NCBI GenBank assembly: GCA_036394315.1
Contig: DASWFI010000156.1
Span: 1 to 62,742 of the forward strand
DNA from: DASWFI01 sp036394315
Lineage (GTDB): Bacteria; Patescibacteriota; Doudnabacteria; UBA920; O2-02-FULL-48-8
Reading direction: 5' to 3'
Length of the DNA stretch: 62,742 bases
The notes beneath the pieces are model-generated. The model was not told where the DNA came from. It worked only from the letters and a program-made list of their open reading frames with translations, and did not search any database. This document shows positions 52,288 to 60,198 of this stretch, in pieces. The position numbers and the translations under genes were made by a program. Each line of letters begins with the position of its first letter. Positions within the stretch are counted from its first letter, which is position 1.

Positions 52288-53118
52288 TTATTGGGCCACT
52301 ATTGGCTCGTGCGCACGTTCATCGTGCCCATGTACCGGAGTGGTGGCGATAGTCAAATAAGTCAGAGTTAACAGCGAAAAAACTGTCGCCTGGATGATCC
52401 CGACCAGGATTTCCAGAAAGATAAACGGTAACGGAATCCCATACGCGATCAGACTGGCAATAACTGTCAGTAAAATTTCTCCGGCGAAAATATTGCCGAA
52501 TAACCGGAAGGATAACGATGCAATTTTTGCCGCTTCCAAAAAAGTTTCAATAATCCCAATGGCAAATTCTATTACAGCGGCGAAAATATGAAATCCGCCT
52601 TTCTTAAAAGACGCAATCAAATCACCAATCTTAATATATTTGTTGGCGTACTTGAAAAAACCAACAGCAAAAATACCCAATACATGCGAAGTCACAACAG
52701 CAAATAACGACATGGCCAAAGTCATATTTAAATCCGCATTCGCCGGGCGAAACAGAGGTACCAGCTCTGTCTCTCCATGGACTGGAAGCCACCGGCCTAT
52801 GGATCCGGTTCCTGGAATCAGTCCCATCCAGTTAGAAACAAGTATAAACAAAAATAATCCGCCGACAATTGGCAGAAATTTTAACGATTTTTTGCGGTCC
52901 TTAGTCACTTTATCGACGTAACCTAAAATAAATTCCAATACTCCTTCGGCAAAATTTTGAAGTTTGTCTGGAATTAAGGCTGTTTTTTTTCGCAATACCA
53001 AGCCTGCGATTATGAAGAACAATACTGCTATAGTCGAATTTATGTATGCATTGGTTACCGGAAAACTTTTGATATGAAAGATTGGTTCAGCCACCAGAGG
53101 TGGCAGTGTAAATATCAT
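52288..53118 (-). CDS. atpB: ATP synthase F0 a subunit
   Basis: Start set at ATG 53118 (MIFTLPPLVAEPIFH), overlapping the atpZ-like stop as ATGA. 276 residues, about six helices; conserved LSLRLFGNI-like SFRLFGNIFAGE has the essential Arg, and the penultimate helix ILVGIIQATVFSLLTLTYL matches. Forms the proton half-channels. Confidence 0.95.
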   Translation of the reverse strand: MIFTLPPLVAEPIFHIKSFPVTNAYINSTIAVLFFIIAGLVLRKKTALIPDKLQNFAEGVLEFILGYVDKVTKDRKKSLKFLPIVGGLFLFILVSNWMGLIPGTGSIGRWLPVHGETELVPLFRPANADLNMTLAMSLFAVVTSHVLGIFAVGFFKYANKYIKIGDLIASFKKGGFHIFAAVIEFAIGIIETFLEAAKIASLSFRLFGNIFAGEILLTVIASLIAYGIPLPFIFLEILVGIIQATVFSLLTLTYLTIATTPVHGHDERAHEPIVAQ

Positions 53119-53348
53119 TTTATGTATCCTTTTAATTTCTGAATCAACCACACGGTGGTCATAAATATCGCCAGTCCGATCGCGATCAGAGTCATCCAGG
53201 GAAAAGCATGATGCCAATGTTTGTCTCCCCATTTGCCCAAAAGCCCCAAAACCACCAAAGGAAGCGCGATTATGTAGCCTAACTCAAAGCTCAGGCTTAC
53301 CATAGTGGCCTTGTCGAGTTTATTTGACTTTTGAGTGGGCGTTTCCAT
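53115..53348 (-). CDS. AtpZ/AtpI-like small membrane protein
   Basis: Start at ATG 53348 (METPTQKSNKLDK), 77 residues, two transmembrane helices with KWGDKHWHH between them. Members assist ATP synthase c-ring assembly or ion supply. First gene of the operon, coupled to atpB. Confidence 0.78.
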   Translation of the reverse strand: METPTQKSNKLDKATMVSLSFELGYIIALPLVVLGLLGKWGDKHWHHAFPWMTLIAIGLAIFMTTVWLIQKLKGYIK

Positions 53349-53361
53349 AATGAGCGCGTAA

Positions 53362-53390
53362 AGTATAATAAAAAATCGCCCTTTTGGCAA
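53362..53390 (-). promoter_or_regulatory. Promoter of the ATP synthase operon
   Basis: Minus strand TTGCCA (53390-53385), 17-bp spacer, TATACT (53367-53362). The start codon at 53348 lies about 7 nt after the predicted start, so the mRNA is nearly leaderless. Confidence 0.7.
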
Positions 53391-53515
53391 TAGTGGCAAA
53401 AAACAGGGGTATTGACATTTAAGATTTTTAAGGGCAATTAAGGATTCAAAGCAGTCGTTTAAATAATTCCCGGTTACCGTCTACTCATGCGAATTATGTT
53501 TTTTAGTCTATTTTT

Positions 53516-54250
53516 TTATACCCCAACTTTTTGCATTATATCAGGGTTCAACCCCTTAGCCTTAACTTGTTCCCAGGTGGAAAGATAAAAAGAAAGATCA
53601 GAATTCTCTTCGAGCATTCTTAGGATAAATTTATTCAGGTACTTTTTAGATCTTTCATCTGGGCATATCAGGATAATGGAAGGAAAGGGTTTGGGATTAT
53701 GGTCCTGCCAATGGTTCTCTTCGTAGTATTCAAAGTACTGTCTGATTCTTCTTCTTAATATCATCCGGGCAGGTAATTCATCAATGATATCTAAAAAGTA
53801 AGGTTTTTCATCAATGGAAAAATAGGCATCAGGAACAGGAAGAATCATATGGTCCATGCCCGTAAGCATGGTTTTGGTATAGAAACGAAGGTTCCCTGAA
53901 CCTTTGAGAGAAACATAGATATCAGCTAATAATAAGCAGTGTTTACGGAATTGAGCAGATAACCCAGGTTCCCTCCATATTCTATTAAGTAACAATGGGT
54001 TAATATCCTTAAACTCTGGATTATCCTTTAGATACTTCCTGCTTTTAATCCCTAAGGAATATATAGCTGGTATTGTTACTGTCTTTGAGTTATAGAAGCG
54101 TCTGATGTATCCTGATTGAACTAAGTTGTTTAAAGTAACCCTGTTAAATTGTTTCTGATTGAGTAGTGTCTGGATGTGCTTTCTGGTTAAGTACCGGAAG
54201 GTATATAGATGTAGTAGTATCTGGTTCTGTTTATTCATAGTAGTTTTCAC
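53516..54250 (-). CDS. Replication-relaxation family protein
   Basis: Protein of 244 residues: an N-terminal winged helix (NQILLHLYTFRYLTRKHIQTLL, then LVQSGYIRR) and a C-terminal PD-(D/E)XK-like domain with PVPDAYFSID and FLDIIDE. The pattern fits Replic_Relax/MobC-like proteins of plasmids and integrative elements. An 18-bp palindrome lies directly upstream. It marks the start of the mobile region. Confidence 0.7.
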   Translation of the reverse strand: MKTTMNKQNQILLHLYTFRYLTRKHIQTLLNQKQFNRVTLNNLVQSGYIRRFYNSKTVTIPAIYSLGIKSRKYLKDNPEFKDINPLLLNRIWREPGLSAQFRKHCLLLADIYVSLKGSGNLRFYTKTMLTGMDHMILPVPDAYFSIDEKPYFLDIIDELPARMILRRRIRQYFEYYEENHWQDHNPKPFPSIILICPDERSKKYLNKFILRMLEENSDLSFYLSTWEQVKAKGLNPDIMQKVGV

Positions 54251-54256
54251 TAACCT

Positions 54257-54274
54257 CTCTTTATATATAAAGAG
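54257..54274. promoter_or_regulatory. 18-bp perfect palindrome, possible operator
   Basis: CTCTTTATATATAAAGAG, 7 bp before the replication-relaxation start codon. Flanked by a weaker CACTA.../...TAGTG inverted repeat. Candidate autoregulatory operator overlapping the promoter or leader. Confidence 0.5.
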
Positions 54275-54333
54275 TAGGGAGGTAGTGATTTTTTGAGATT
54301 CAGGCTTATTTAAGCCATAGATCAGACCTTGAA

Positions 54334-54353
54334 AATACCAACGCGTTGGTATT
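54334..54353 (-). terminator. Palindromic terminator after the NYN gene
   Basis: AATACCAACGCGTTGGTATT is a perfect palindrome, followed by T-runs on both strands; it can stop the leftward NYN transcript. Confidence 0.7.
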
Positions 54354-54498
54354 TTTTAGAGAGTCTTCATACCTTTAGAATTGCCTGGTTTCTCTATTTC
54401 TATTTTTTTACCAAAAATCGTTATACCCAACAAAAATGAGAATGAAGGTAAAAAAAGATCCAAAAACGACCTGAATTAAGGAGCGTTATCCCTTTGCT

Positions 54499-55032
54499 CT
54501 AATGCTCACAATTCTCAATCATGGTCTTTGTAACAAAAACAGTTTCAGAGCAATTTATAGCCAAGGCCTTACTGACTGTTGTTTTTTCAAAAGCTACATA
54601 GACAACCTTTTTTCCTGCAGCAATAGCTGTCTCAATCGCGGGTAGAATATCGCTATCCGATGAAATGACGTAGCAGCAATCATATTCATTTTTTAAAGCT
54701 CCCCGGACGATATCTGTGGCGATTCTGACGTCAACGCCTTTTTCGTGGAATATGCCTTGGTTCTTGAGCATGAATCCTTTTTTAACCACAATCCCCTGTT
54801 GCTGAAGAGTATGGAATAATGCTTGCTGTCCGGAGTATAAATGTTGATTCTTAGTATCTGAATTAGGATGAACCTTAACCTCGCCCACGCAATATTCAAT
54901 ATCGTTTTCTGTGCTGTCGGTAATAGTTTCAACCAGCTTTTTATAATTGTAATTAGTCAAATGAATACTCGAGGCTAATTTCTTAGCTTTGTGATAAAAA
55001 TTGCTGCCATCTATGATAACTAAATTTTTCAT
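54499..55032 (-). CDS. NYN-domain (PIN-like) putative ribonuclease
   Basis: Protein of 177 residues: MKNLVIIDGSNFYHKAKK (first Asp), HEKGVDVRIATDIV, and CYVISSDSDILPAIETAI. All NYN acidic positions are kept. It resembles the 3572 protein in layout. Preceded by a strong promoter (55159-55187) and a CCCCTAG/CTAGGGG leader hairpin. Confidence 0.82.
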   Translation of the reverse strand: MKNLVIIDGSNFYHKAKKLASSIHLTNYNYKKLVETITDSTENDIEYCVGEVKVHPNSDTKNQHLYSGQQALFHTLQQQGIVVKKGFMLKNQGIFHEKGVDVRIATDIVRGALKNEYDCCYVISSDSDILPAIETAIAAGKKVVYVAFEKTTVSKALAINCSETVFVTKTMIENCEH

Positions 55033-55054
55033 TGGTTTTTTAAGTATTTAAAAG

Positions 55055-55082
55055 CCCCTAGATCCTGTTACAGAGCTAGGGG
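55055..55082 (-). promoter_or_regulatory. Leader hairpin upstream of the NYN gene
   Basis: CCCCTAG and CTAGGGG pair around a 14-nt loop, followed by CTTTTA on the minus strand, 23 nt before the start codon. Same placement as the hairpin at 3524-3551. Confidence 0.6.
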
Positions 55083-55158
55083 GTGGTTAGCAATTTATTT
55101 CCAGTACTTACCTGTCTAGCTTAACTGAATTATATGCCTTTCCGCCGTATCTAGTAGT

Positions 55159-55187
55159 AATATATATTCATTTAACTCATTTGTCAA
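55159..55187 (-). promoter_or_regulatory. Promoter of the NYN gene at 54499
   Basis: Minus strand TTGACA (55187-55182), 17-bp spacer, TATATT (55164-55159). Confidence 0.75.
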
Positions 55188-55272
55188 GCCGATTCTATTG
55201 ATGTTTGATTGCCTATTTATTATTAGTATCGCATTAGCAAGGGTATCTTAAATATAATACTGTAAATAAATT

Positions 55273-55596
55273 TTAATCGAGCTCAGATTCATTCAAGTTT
55301 AATACTTTCAACAATGATTCATCTAATCGAGGCTGATCCCAACCATCTGTTCCCCACTCGTTTAAAATTGATATCAGTTGTTTTCTTTGTTTTCTATTTG
55401 AGGGATTGAACATAACCTGTAAAAAAGTATAAATTTTATTCGACACTTCCTTGTTAAATTTCATCATTTCTTCATCTGAGATTTTTCCTGCAACATGATA
55501 ATCTTCAATGATAGTTCTCCTTACACAATGTATCGCCATCATTAAAGCCATTGTTTTGAAGTGATCGTTGTAAATTTTATCAGGGATTTTCTTCAT
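55273..55596 (-). CDS. IS21-associated hypothetical protein
   Basis: Protein of 107 residues, helical, no recognised domain. Its ATG overlaps the istB stop (ATGA 55593-55596), so it belongs to the istA-istB transcript. Most IS21 elements carry only two genes; this may be an accessory gene. Confidence 0.6.
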   Translation of the reverse strand: MKKIPDKIYNDHFKTMALMMAIHCVRRTIIEDYHVAGKISDEEMMKFNKEVSNKIYTFLQVMFNPSNRKQRKQLISILNEWGTDGWDQPRLDESLLKVLNLNESELD

Positions 55597-56432
55597 GTTT
55601 TTTGCACCACTTTTTTCTTATCAGATTTATTAAATGCTATTTCTCTGTGACGCCAAGATTTTCCTTTAATTGAAACAAAGACTGCATTGGCAACTAATCT
55701 ATCAATTGCTGCTGCTGCCCGTATTTTATTTTCGAAGATGTCAGTCCATTTATCAAAGCCTTCATTGGTTGACCAAATTATGCTTTTTTGAGCCTCATTT
55801 CTTCTGTGAATTATTTGAAATAATAATTCGGCAACCTCAGTATTCACTTTGCTGTAAGATAATTCATCTATAATCAAAAGTGGTATCTTAACGTAGGAAT
55901 TTATAAGGTTGTTTCTGTTTTTACCTCCTCCTTGTTCTTTATCTTTGGCGATTACGTTTGCAATTGCTTCGGTTAACCTATCAATGGTTACGAATTTCGT
56001 CTCGTAGCTATTGTTTATAGCTTCCATACCTAAAGCAATTGATAAGTGAGTTTTGCCAACACCAGGTGGACCCAAGAAAAGAACATTTATTCCCTCTTTG
56101 ATCCATGAGCATTCAGCCAGTTTTAAAACTTTTTCTTTTTCTATAAATTCCGGAAAGTTAAAATCATAATCCTCTACGCGTTTTGTCCAGGGAAATTTTG
56201 CTTGTTTGGTCCACCTTTCTATACGCGTGTCTTCTTTACCACTAAAATCTTCATCAATCAAATATTCTAATCCATCAAGAAACGATAGTTTTTTCTCAAT
56301 AATTATTTTATTTATGGCACTTAGAGCACGAGCGGCTCCATCTAACTCCAAAAGCTTCAATGCTTTTTTGAGCTTCTCTTCTTGCGAGTTCCCTTCTTCA
56401 AATCCGTAACGTGTTATCTTGTTTCTTCCCAT
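55593..56432 (-). CDS. istB: IstB-like transposition ATPase
   Basis: AAA+ DnaC-like ATPase of 279 residues: Walker A LGPPGVGKTHLSIALG, Walker B LLIIDELSY, sensor STNEGFDKW. It stimulates strand transfer by IstA. Follows istA by 4 bp. Confidence 0.92.
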   Translation of the reverse strand: MGRNKITRYGFEEGNSQEEKLKKALKLLELDGAARALSAINKIIIEKKLSFLDGLEYLIDEDFSGKEDTRIERWTKQAKFPWTKRVEDYDFNFPEFIEKEKVLKLAECSWIKEGINVLFLGPPGVGKTHLSIALGMEAINNSYETKFVTIDRLTEAIANVIAKDKEQGGGKNRNNLINSYVKIPLLIIDELSYSKVNTEVAELLFQIIHRRNEAQKSIIWSTNEGFDKWTDIFENKIRAAAAIDRLVANAVFVSIKGKSWRHREIAFNKSDKKKVVQKT

Positions 56433-56436
56433 AGAT

Positions 56437-57681
56437 TTATTGATTAAAAAATTGATTGTAATACTCTAAGTCTCTTTCTTGAACCTCAACCAAACGACCT
56501 TCTGCTACTTTTTTTTGATTAGTCTGCTTGCTAGGTAAGGTCTCAGGCAAAATCCATTCCCCTCTCTTTTTTGCTAAATTATGTTCCATAATTTTCTTTC
56601 CCTTAAAATAAAAGTATAATTTATTCACTCCACTTACTATCTTCTCTACAACATCGATCTTTTTTCGAGCGTATAGCGGAGGCACTCCATAAGCACTCAA
56701 CTTATATGTGACCATTGAATTTTGAGACGCCCTCCGGGATGAACGGATATTATTTTCATATATTGGGTAATCTTTTGTAAAGAAAAGATTACCCTTCTCT
56801 TCCATCCATCTTTCGATTGGTTTTTCATGTGTTGTGGCATGTACACGCACATTGGCAACATTGTCGATCCATAACCATAATTTTTGATTCAATTCATCAA
56901 TTGATTTGAAAGTTTTGTTAAATTTCTCGCCTTTGATAAAATCGCTCTTAATGTACTTCACGGTTGATTCGATCTTTCCTTTGGATTGCGGATAATATGG
57001 TGGGCAAGCTTCAGGCTCAAATTTGTAATACTTCGCAAAATTCAAGAATTCAAAATTGTAATTTATATACACTTTATCATTAACCTTTTTTCTCGAAGTA
57101 ACCACTGTTTTCATATTGTCATACCTAATTTTCTTGGGCACCCCGAGTTTATTAAAAGCGTGGATATGGCACCTTTGCAAGACCAACTGTTTTTGACTAG
57201 TTACGAATTCAGCATAAATTATTCTGCTATAAGCTAGCTGGTAAGCAAAAACGTATAGGTTAAATTTTTGTCCATCTATAATAATCTTTCCAAAATGCCC
57301 CCAGTCCACCTGAGCTTGTTCCGCTGGAGCTGTTTCGACTCTTTGATAAAGTTGTTTTCTAACTTTCTTCTGAATAACTTTATCCCTGACCAAGCTATTT
57401 ACTAGAGAATAACTGGCTTGGCAACCGTTTTCTGTTAATTTTCTGTGAATTTTTACTGAATTAAATACCCCTCTTTTTATCTCCGCTTCTATCAAATTAA
57501 CAAATGGTGCTAATTTCGAAGGATAATTGCTATCTGTGGGCAATTTCGAATTTAAATTCGAAATAGCTTTGTATTTATAAACCGTTGCTAAGGAAATTCC
57601 CAATATTTCAGAGATTTGTTTTATATTATAATCAAAGCCAATTAAATCTTTGATCTTGTTTATTTCCTGAATCTTTAACAT
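56437..57681 (-). CDS. istA: IstA-like DDE transposase
   Basis: Protein of 414 residues. N-terminal helix-turn-helix (IKQISEILGISLATVYKYKA), then the DDE core: D in QVDWGHFGKI, D in IRYDNMKTVV, E in SKGKIESTVKYIK. C-terminal beta-barrel domain present. All catalytic residues intact; the element may be active. Confidence 0.92.
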   Translation of the reverse strand: MLKIQEINKIKDLIGFDYNIKQISEILGISLATVYKYKAISNLNSKLPTDSNYPSKLAPFVNLIEAEIKRGVFNSVKIHRKLTENGCQASYSLVNSLVRDKVIQKKVRKQLYQRVETAPAEQAQVDWGHFGKIIIDGQKFNLYVFAYQLAYSRIIYAEFVTSQKQLVLQRCHIHAFNKLGVPKKIRYDNMKTVVTSRKKVNDKVYINYNFEFLNFAKYYKFEPEACPPYYPQSKGKIESTVKYIKSDFIKGEKFNKTFKSIDELNQKLWLWIDNVANVRVHATTHEKPIERWMEEKGNLFFTKDYPIYENNIRSSRRASQNSMVTYKLSAYGVPPLYARKKIDVVEKIVSGVNKLYFYFKGKKIMEHNLAKKRGEWILPETLPSKQTNQKKVAEGRLVEVQERDLEYYNQFFNQ

Positions 57682-57732
57682 ACTAAAAATATATCCGAAA
57701 ATAAGAATAAATTCAAATAAATTCGTATTTAG

Positions 57733-57851
57733 TGTTAATTTTACAACGCATTTTTATCAAAATTTGTAATTTAAATTTAATACCCCTTATTTTGAAGGGG
57801 TATTTTTAAAAATATTACAAATTTTATAGTATTTCGAGCGTAAAATTAACA
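57733..57851. repeat. 119-bp AT-rich palindromic repeat, copy A
   Basis: Starts TGTTAATTTTAC and ends GTAAAATTAACA (perfect 12-bp inverted ends). The centre TACCCCTT-ATTTTG-AAGGGGTA followed by TTTTT acts as a terminator. The same 119 bp occur, identical by eye and in the same orientation, at 62483-62601. It separates the AT-rich IS21 genes from GC-rich cargo. MITE-like element or IS end. Confidence 0.9.
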
Positions 57852-57888
57852 GGCGCGAGCGTAGAGGTCAAAGACGGGATGATCTTCG

Positions 57889-59067
57889 ATGTTTCAGCAA
57901 CTGGTCAGTCGTAGTCCGGACCTCAAGCGCCTTCGAGACGAGGGCTACGACATCGCGTTCAAGGCAGGGTACCTGTTGGTCAAACAGGTACCCTACGTGA
58001 ACTCCAATAAAGAGGTCTGCTGCGGAACCCTCGTATCGGAGCTGGTCGTCAACGGCAACACGGCCGGGAAGCCGAACACCCACGTAGCGTTCTTTGCTGG
58101 CGAGCACCCGTGCCACAAAGACGGCTCAAAGATTCAGCAGATTGCGCACGGTAGCAGCAGAATGGCGATCGGTGACGATTTCGCCACGGATCATTCGTTC
58201 TCGTCAAAGCCCCCTGACGGCTACACTGATTACTACGATAAGGTTACGAAGTACGTCCGGATCATCGCCGGGCCTGCTCAGGCGCTCGACCAGACCGTCA
58301 CCGCCCAAGTGTTTCCACCGGTTCCGGCCGATGATAACGACTCTGTCTTTCATTACGTCGACACTGCCTCCAGTCGCTCCAAAATCACTGCCGTCACCGG
58401 CAGACTCGCTGGACAAAGGCTTGGGATCATCGGTCTCGGTGGGACCGGCTCCTACGTCCTGGACTTCGTTTCTAAGGCTCCAGCAGCCGAAATACATTTA
58501 TTCGATGGCGATAGGTTCTCGAACCATAACGCATTTCGGTCGCCAGGAGCTGCCTCGCTCGAGGAGCTCGAAGCCAACTTGATGAAGGTCGAGTACTTCA
58601 CGCGAAGGTACTCAACGATGCACCGTCACGTCGTGGCCCATCCGTATTTCATCGACGCCACCAACGTTGGTGAACTCGAGGGGATGACTTTCGTATTTAT
58701 GTGCATCGACAAAGGTCCGCCCAAGCGTCCGATAATCGAGGCACTTGAGTTGCGCGGCGTTCCATTTGTAGACGTCGGCATGGGCATCGATCTGGACCCA
58801 GATGGCAAGCTCCGCGGCTTGCTCAGGGTTACGGCCAGCACGCCAGACATGCGGGACAAAGCGCGTGGGCGGATTTCGTTCGGGGAACCAGACCAGAACG
58901 ACGAATACAACAGCAACATTCAGATCGCCGATCTGAACGCCTTAAACGCCGCGTTAGCGGTTATCAAGTGGAAGAAGCTGTATGGATTCTACCGTGACAC
59001 GGACCGTGAGCATTTCAGTGCCTACAATATAGACGGCAACATTATTATTAATGACGACAAACCATGA
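57889..59067 (+). CDS. DUF6791/ThiF E1-like adenylyltransferase
   Basis: Protein of 392 residues. The N-terminal part (1-150; RSPDLKRLRDEGYDI, VPYVNSNKEVCCGTLVSEL) resembles DUF6791, which accompanies ThiF/E1 domains in bacterial ubiquitin-like conjugation or defence operons. The ThiF domain has the nucleotide loop RLGIIGLGGTGSYVLDFV, HLFDGDRFSNHN, and FVFMCIDKGPPKRPIIEAL, the E1 pattern with Asp and Arg/Lys. A separate ubiquitin-like or E2 gene is not seen. No ribosome-binding site precedes the ATG and repeat A ends 37 bp upstream, so the native promoter may be lost. Confidence 0.75.
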   Translation: MFQQLVSRSPDLKRLRDEGYDIAFKAGYLLVKQVPYVNSNKEVCCGTLVSELVVNGNTAGKPNTHVAFFAGEHPCHKDGSKIQQIAHGSSRMAIGDDFATDHSFSSKPPDGYTDYYDKVTKYVRIIAGPAQALDQTVTAQVFPPVPADDNDSVFHYVDTASSRSKITAVTGRLAGQRLGIIGLGGTGSYVLDFVSKAPAAEIHLFDGDRFSNHNAFRSPGAASLEELEANLMKVEYFTRRYSTMHRHVVAHPYFIDATNVGELEGMTFVFMCIDKGPPKRPIIEALELRGVPFVDVGMGIDLDPDGKLRGLLRVTASTPDMRDKARGRISFGEPDQNDEYNSNIQIADLNALNAALAVIKWKKLYGFYRDTDREHFSAYNIDGNIIINDDKP

Positions 59068-59507
59068 AGGGAATAATCACCTTTTCGCATCAGTTCGTCG
59101 AGTTCGTTCCAGAGCACTTGGAACAGGGTGTTATCTATGTATCGATTCCATATGCGACAGTTACGCACAAGTGCGCGTGCGGCTGTGCTCTCGGGGTCGT
59201 GACACCGTTAGCTCCATACGCTTGGCAGCTAACATTCGACGGTGAGTCGGTATCCTTGTACCCATCCATCGGCAACTGGACCTTTCCGTGCCGATCTCAC
59301 TACTGGATACGAAACAACAAAGTGAAGTGGTCGTACGAGTGGTCCGAGAAAGAGATCAACGCGGGCCGGCGCGCCGAACATGAGAAGAGAGAACGGCACT
59401 TCGCTAGGGGCGATTCAAACTCAGGCGGACCGGTTGAGGATCAACCCACACCCAAGACCTCGAAAGGTCTCTTCAAGAATCTCAAGAAACGCAGGCATTC
59501 CAGATAG
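59064..59507 (+). CDS. DUF6527-like protein, partner of the ThiF protein
   Basis: Protein of 147 residues; the start overlaps the ThiF stop (ATGA). The pattern EHLEQGVIYVSIPYATVTHKCACGC, then PSIGNWTFPCRSHYWIRNNKV matches what I recall of DUF6527, which co-occurs with DUF6791/ThiF genes. Cys-rich CACGC plus a later C/H may bind zinc. The C-terminal third is basic and low complexity. The family may act as a protease or binding module in these systems; I cannot show this. Confidence 0.6.
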   Translation: MKGIITFSHQFVEFVPEHLEQGVIYVSIPYATVTHKCACGCALGVVTPLAPYAWQLTFDGESVSLYPSIGNWTFPCRSHYWIRNNKVKWSYEWSEKEINAGRRAEHEKRERHFARGDSNSGGPVEDQPTPKTSKGLFKNLKKRRHSR

Positions 59508-59659
59508 CGGGCCGGGCCATACGTGTCCGTATCGAACACCTCAATCAAGAAGTATCAAGACCGTCCCCATTGCGCATATTCGTGACGGGGCTGTCAATTT
59601 CGAGACGCCCAAAGCGACAACCAAATGTATCAGTTCGCGGCCGCACGAACGCATGTAAG

Positions 59660-59681
59660 AACCGCCTCTTCGGCGGTTTTT
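59660..59681 (+). terminator. Terminator of the ThiF operon
   Basis: AACCGCC pairs with GGCGGTT around TCTTC and runs into TTT. Confidence 0.8.
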
Positions 59682-59778
59682 GAGTTGTCTTTCACTGGAG
59701 CGCCTAACGTGTCTCTCTCGAGGTCGTCTTTTCCAGAGGCCATGCGTGTCGCTCTCGAAGTGAATTGCTATCAATAGC

Positions 59779-60198
59779 CTACAGTTGTCCTTGGTTCGCC
59801 TTGGCGATGAACCCCTCAAGCGTGAGGATCTCAACCTTGTCCGCGTGGACGAGCTGTTTTGAGAGCCCCCCGCTTGTATAGAAGCTTCGCAGTTTCCACC
59901 CCTCGCCACCCAGGACGAGATACGCTTTCGTGAACGGACCGGCAATCACGGCTTCGGCTAGACAAATCACTTCGAAAGGCACTTTCTGTTCGGCCGTGCC
60001 GGCGACCTGCTGCCACTTGAGCGATACCAGCACGCGCTCCCCGTTTTTTTCTGCGATGACATCGACATAATGGGCACCGCCGCCAAACCGCGCGCCAATG
60101 TTCTGTGGCCCGTTGGGATAGGTGTAGCCGCCGCGCCGAAGAGATGGCAGAACCATCTCTTCAAGCACTCGGCCAGTTCCGGTATCGCGTGGGCTCAT
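59779..60198 (-). CDS. PD-(D/E)XK restriction-like endonuclease
   Basis: Protein of 139 residues with a PD-(D/E)XK core: Glu in GRVLEEMVLP, Asp in HYVDVIAEKN, and the S-L-K of VLVSLKWQQVAGTAEQK. Its ATG overlaps the stop of the methyltransferase, so the pair looks like a restriction-modification system. Recognition sequence unknown. Confidence 0.72.
   Translation of the reverse strand: MSPRDTGTGRVLEEMVLPSLRRGGYTYPNGPQNIGARFGGGAHYVDVIAEKNGERVLVSLKWQQVAGTAEQKVPFEVICLAEAVIAGPFTKAYLVLGGEGWKLRSFYTSGGLSKQLVHADKVEILTLEGFIAKANQGQL

Larger units (their letters stand above)
54251..54498. other. Intergenic region with palindrome and terminator
   Basis: Contains the operator-like palindrome at 54257-54274, a second hairpin (GGCTTATTTAAGCC, 54303-54316, imperfect) and the terminator at 54334-54353. 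No gene seen. Confidence 0.6.
55261..57851 (-). mobile_element. IS21-family-like element (approximate limits)
   Basis: istA and istB with a third small gene. The outer end at the istA side is taken as the TIR of repeat A (ends GTAAAATTAACA at 57851). At the other side a weakly similar TGTAAATAAATTTTAATCG starts at 55261, so this end is a guess. No target duplication is seen. Confidence 0.5.
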
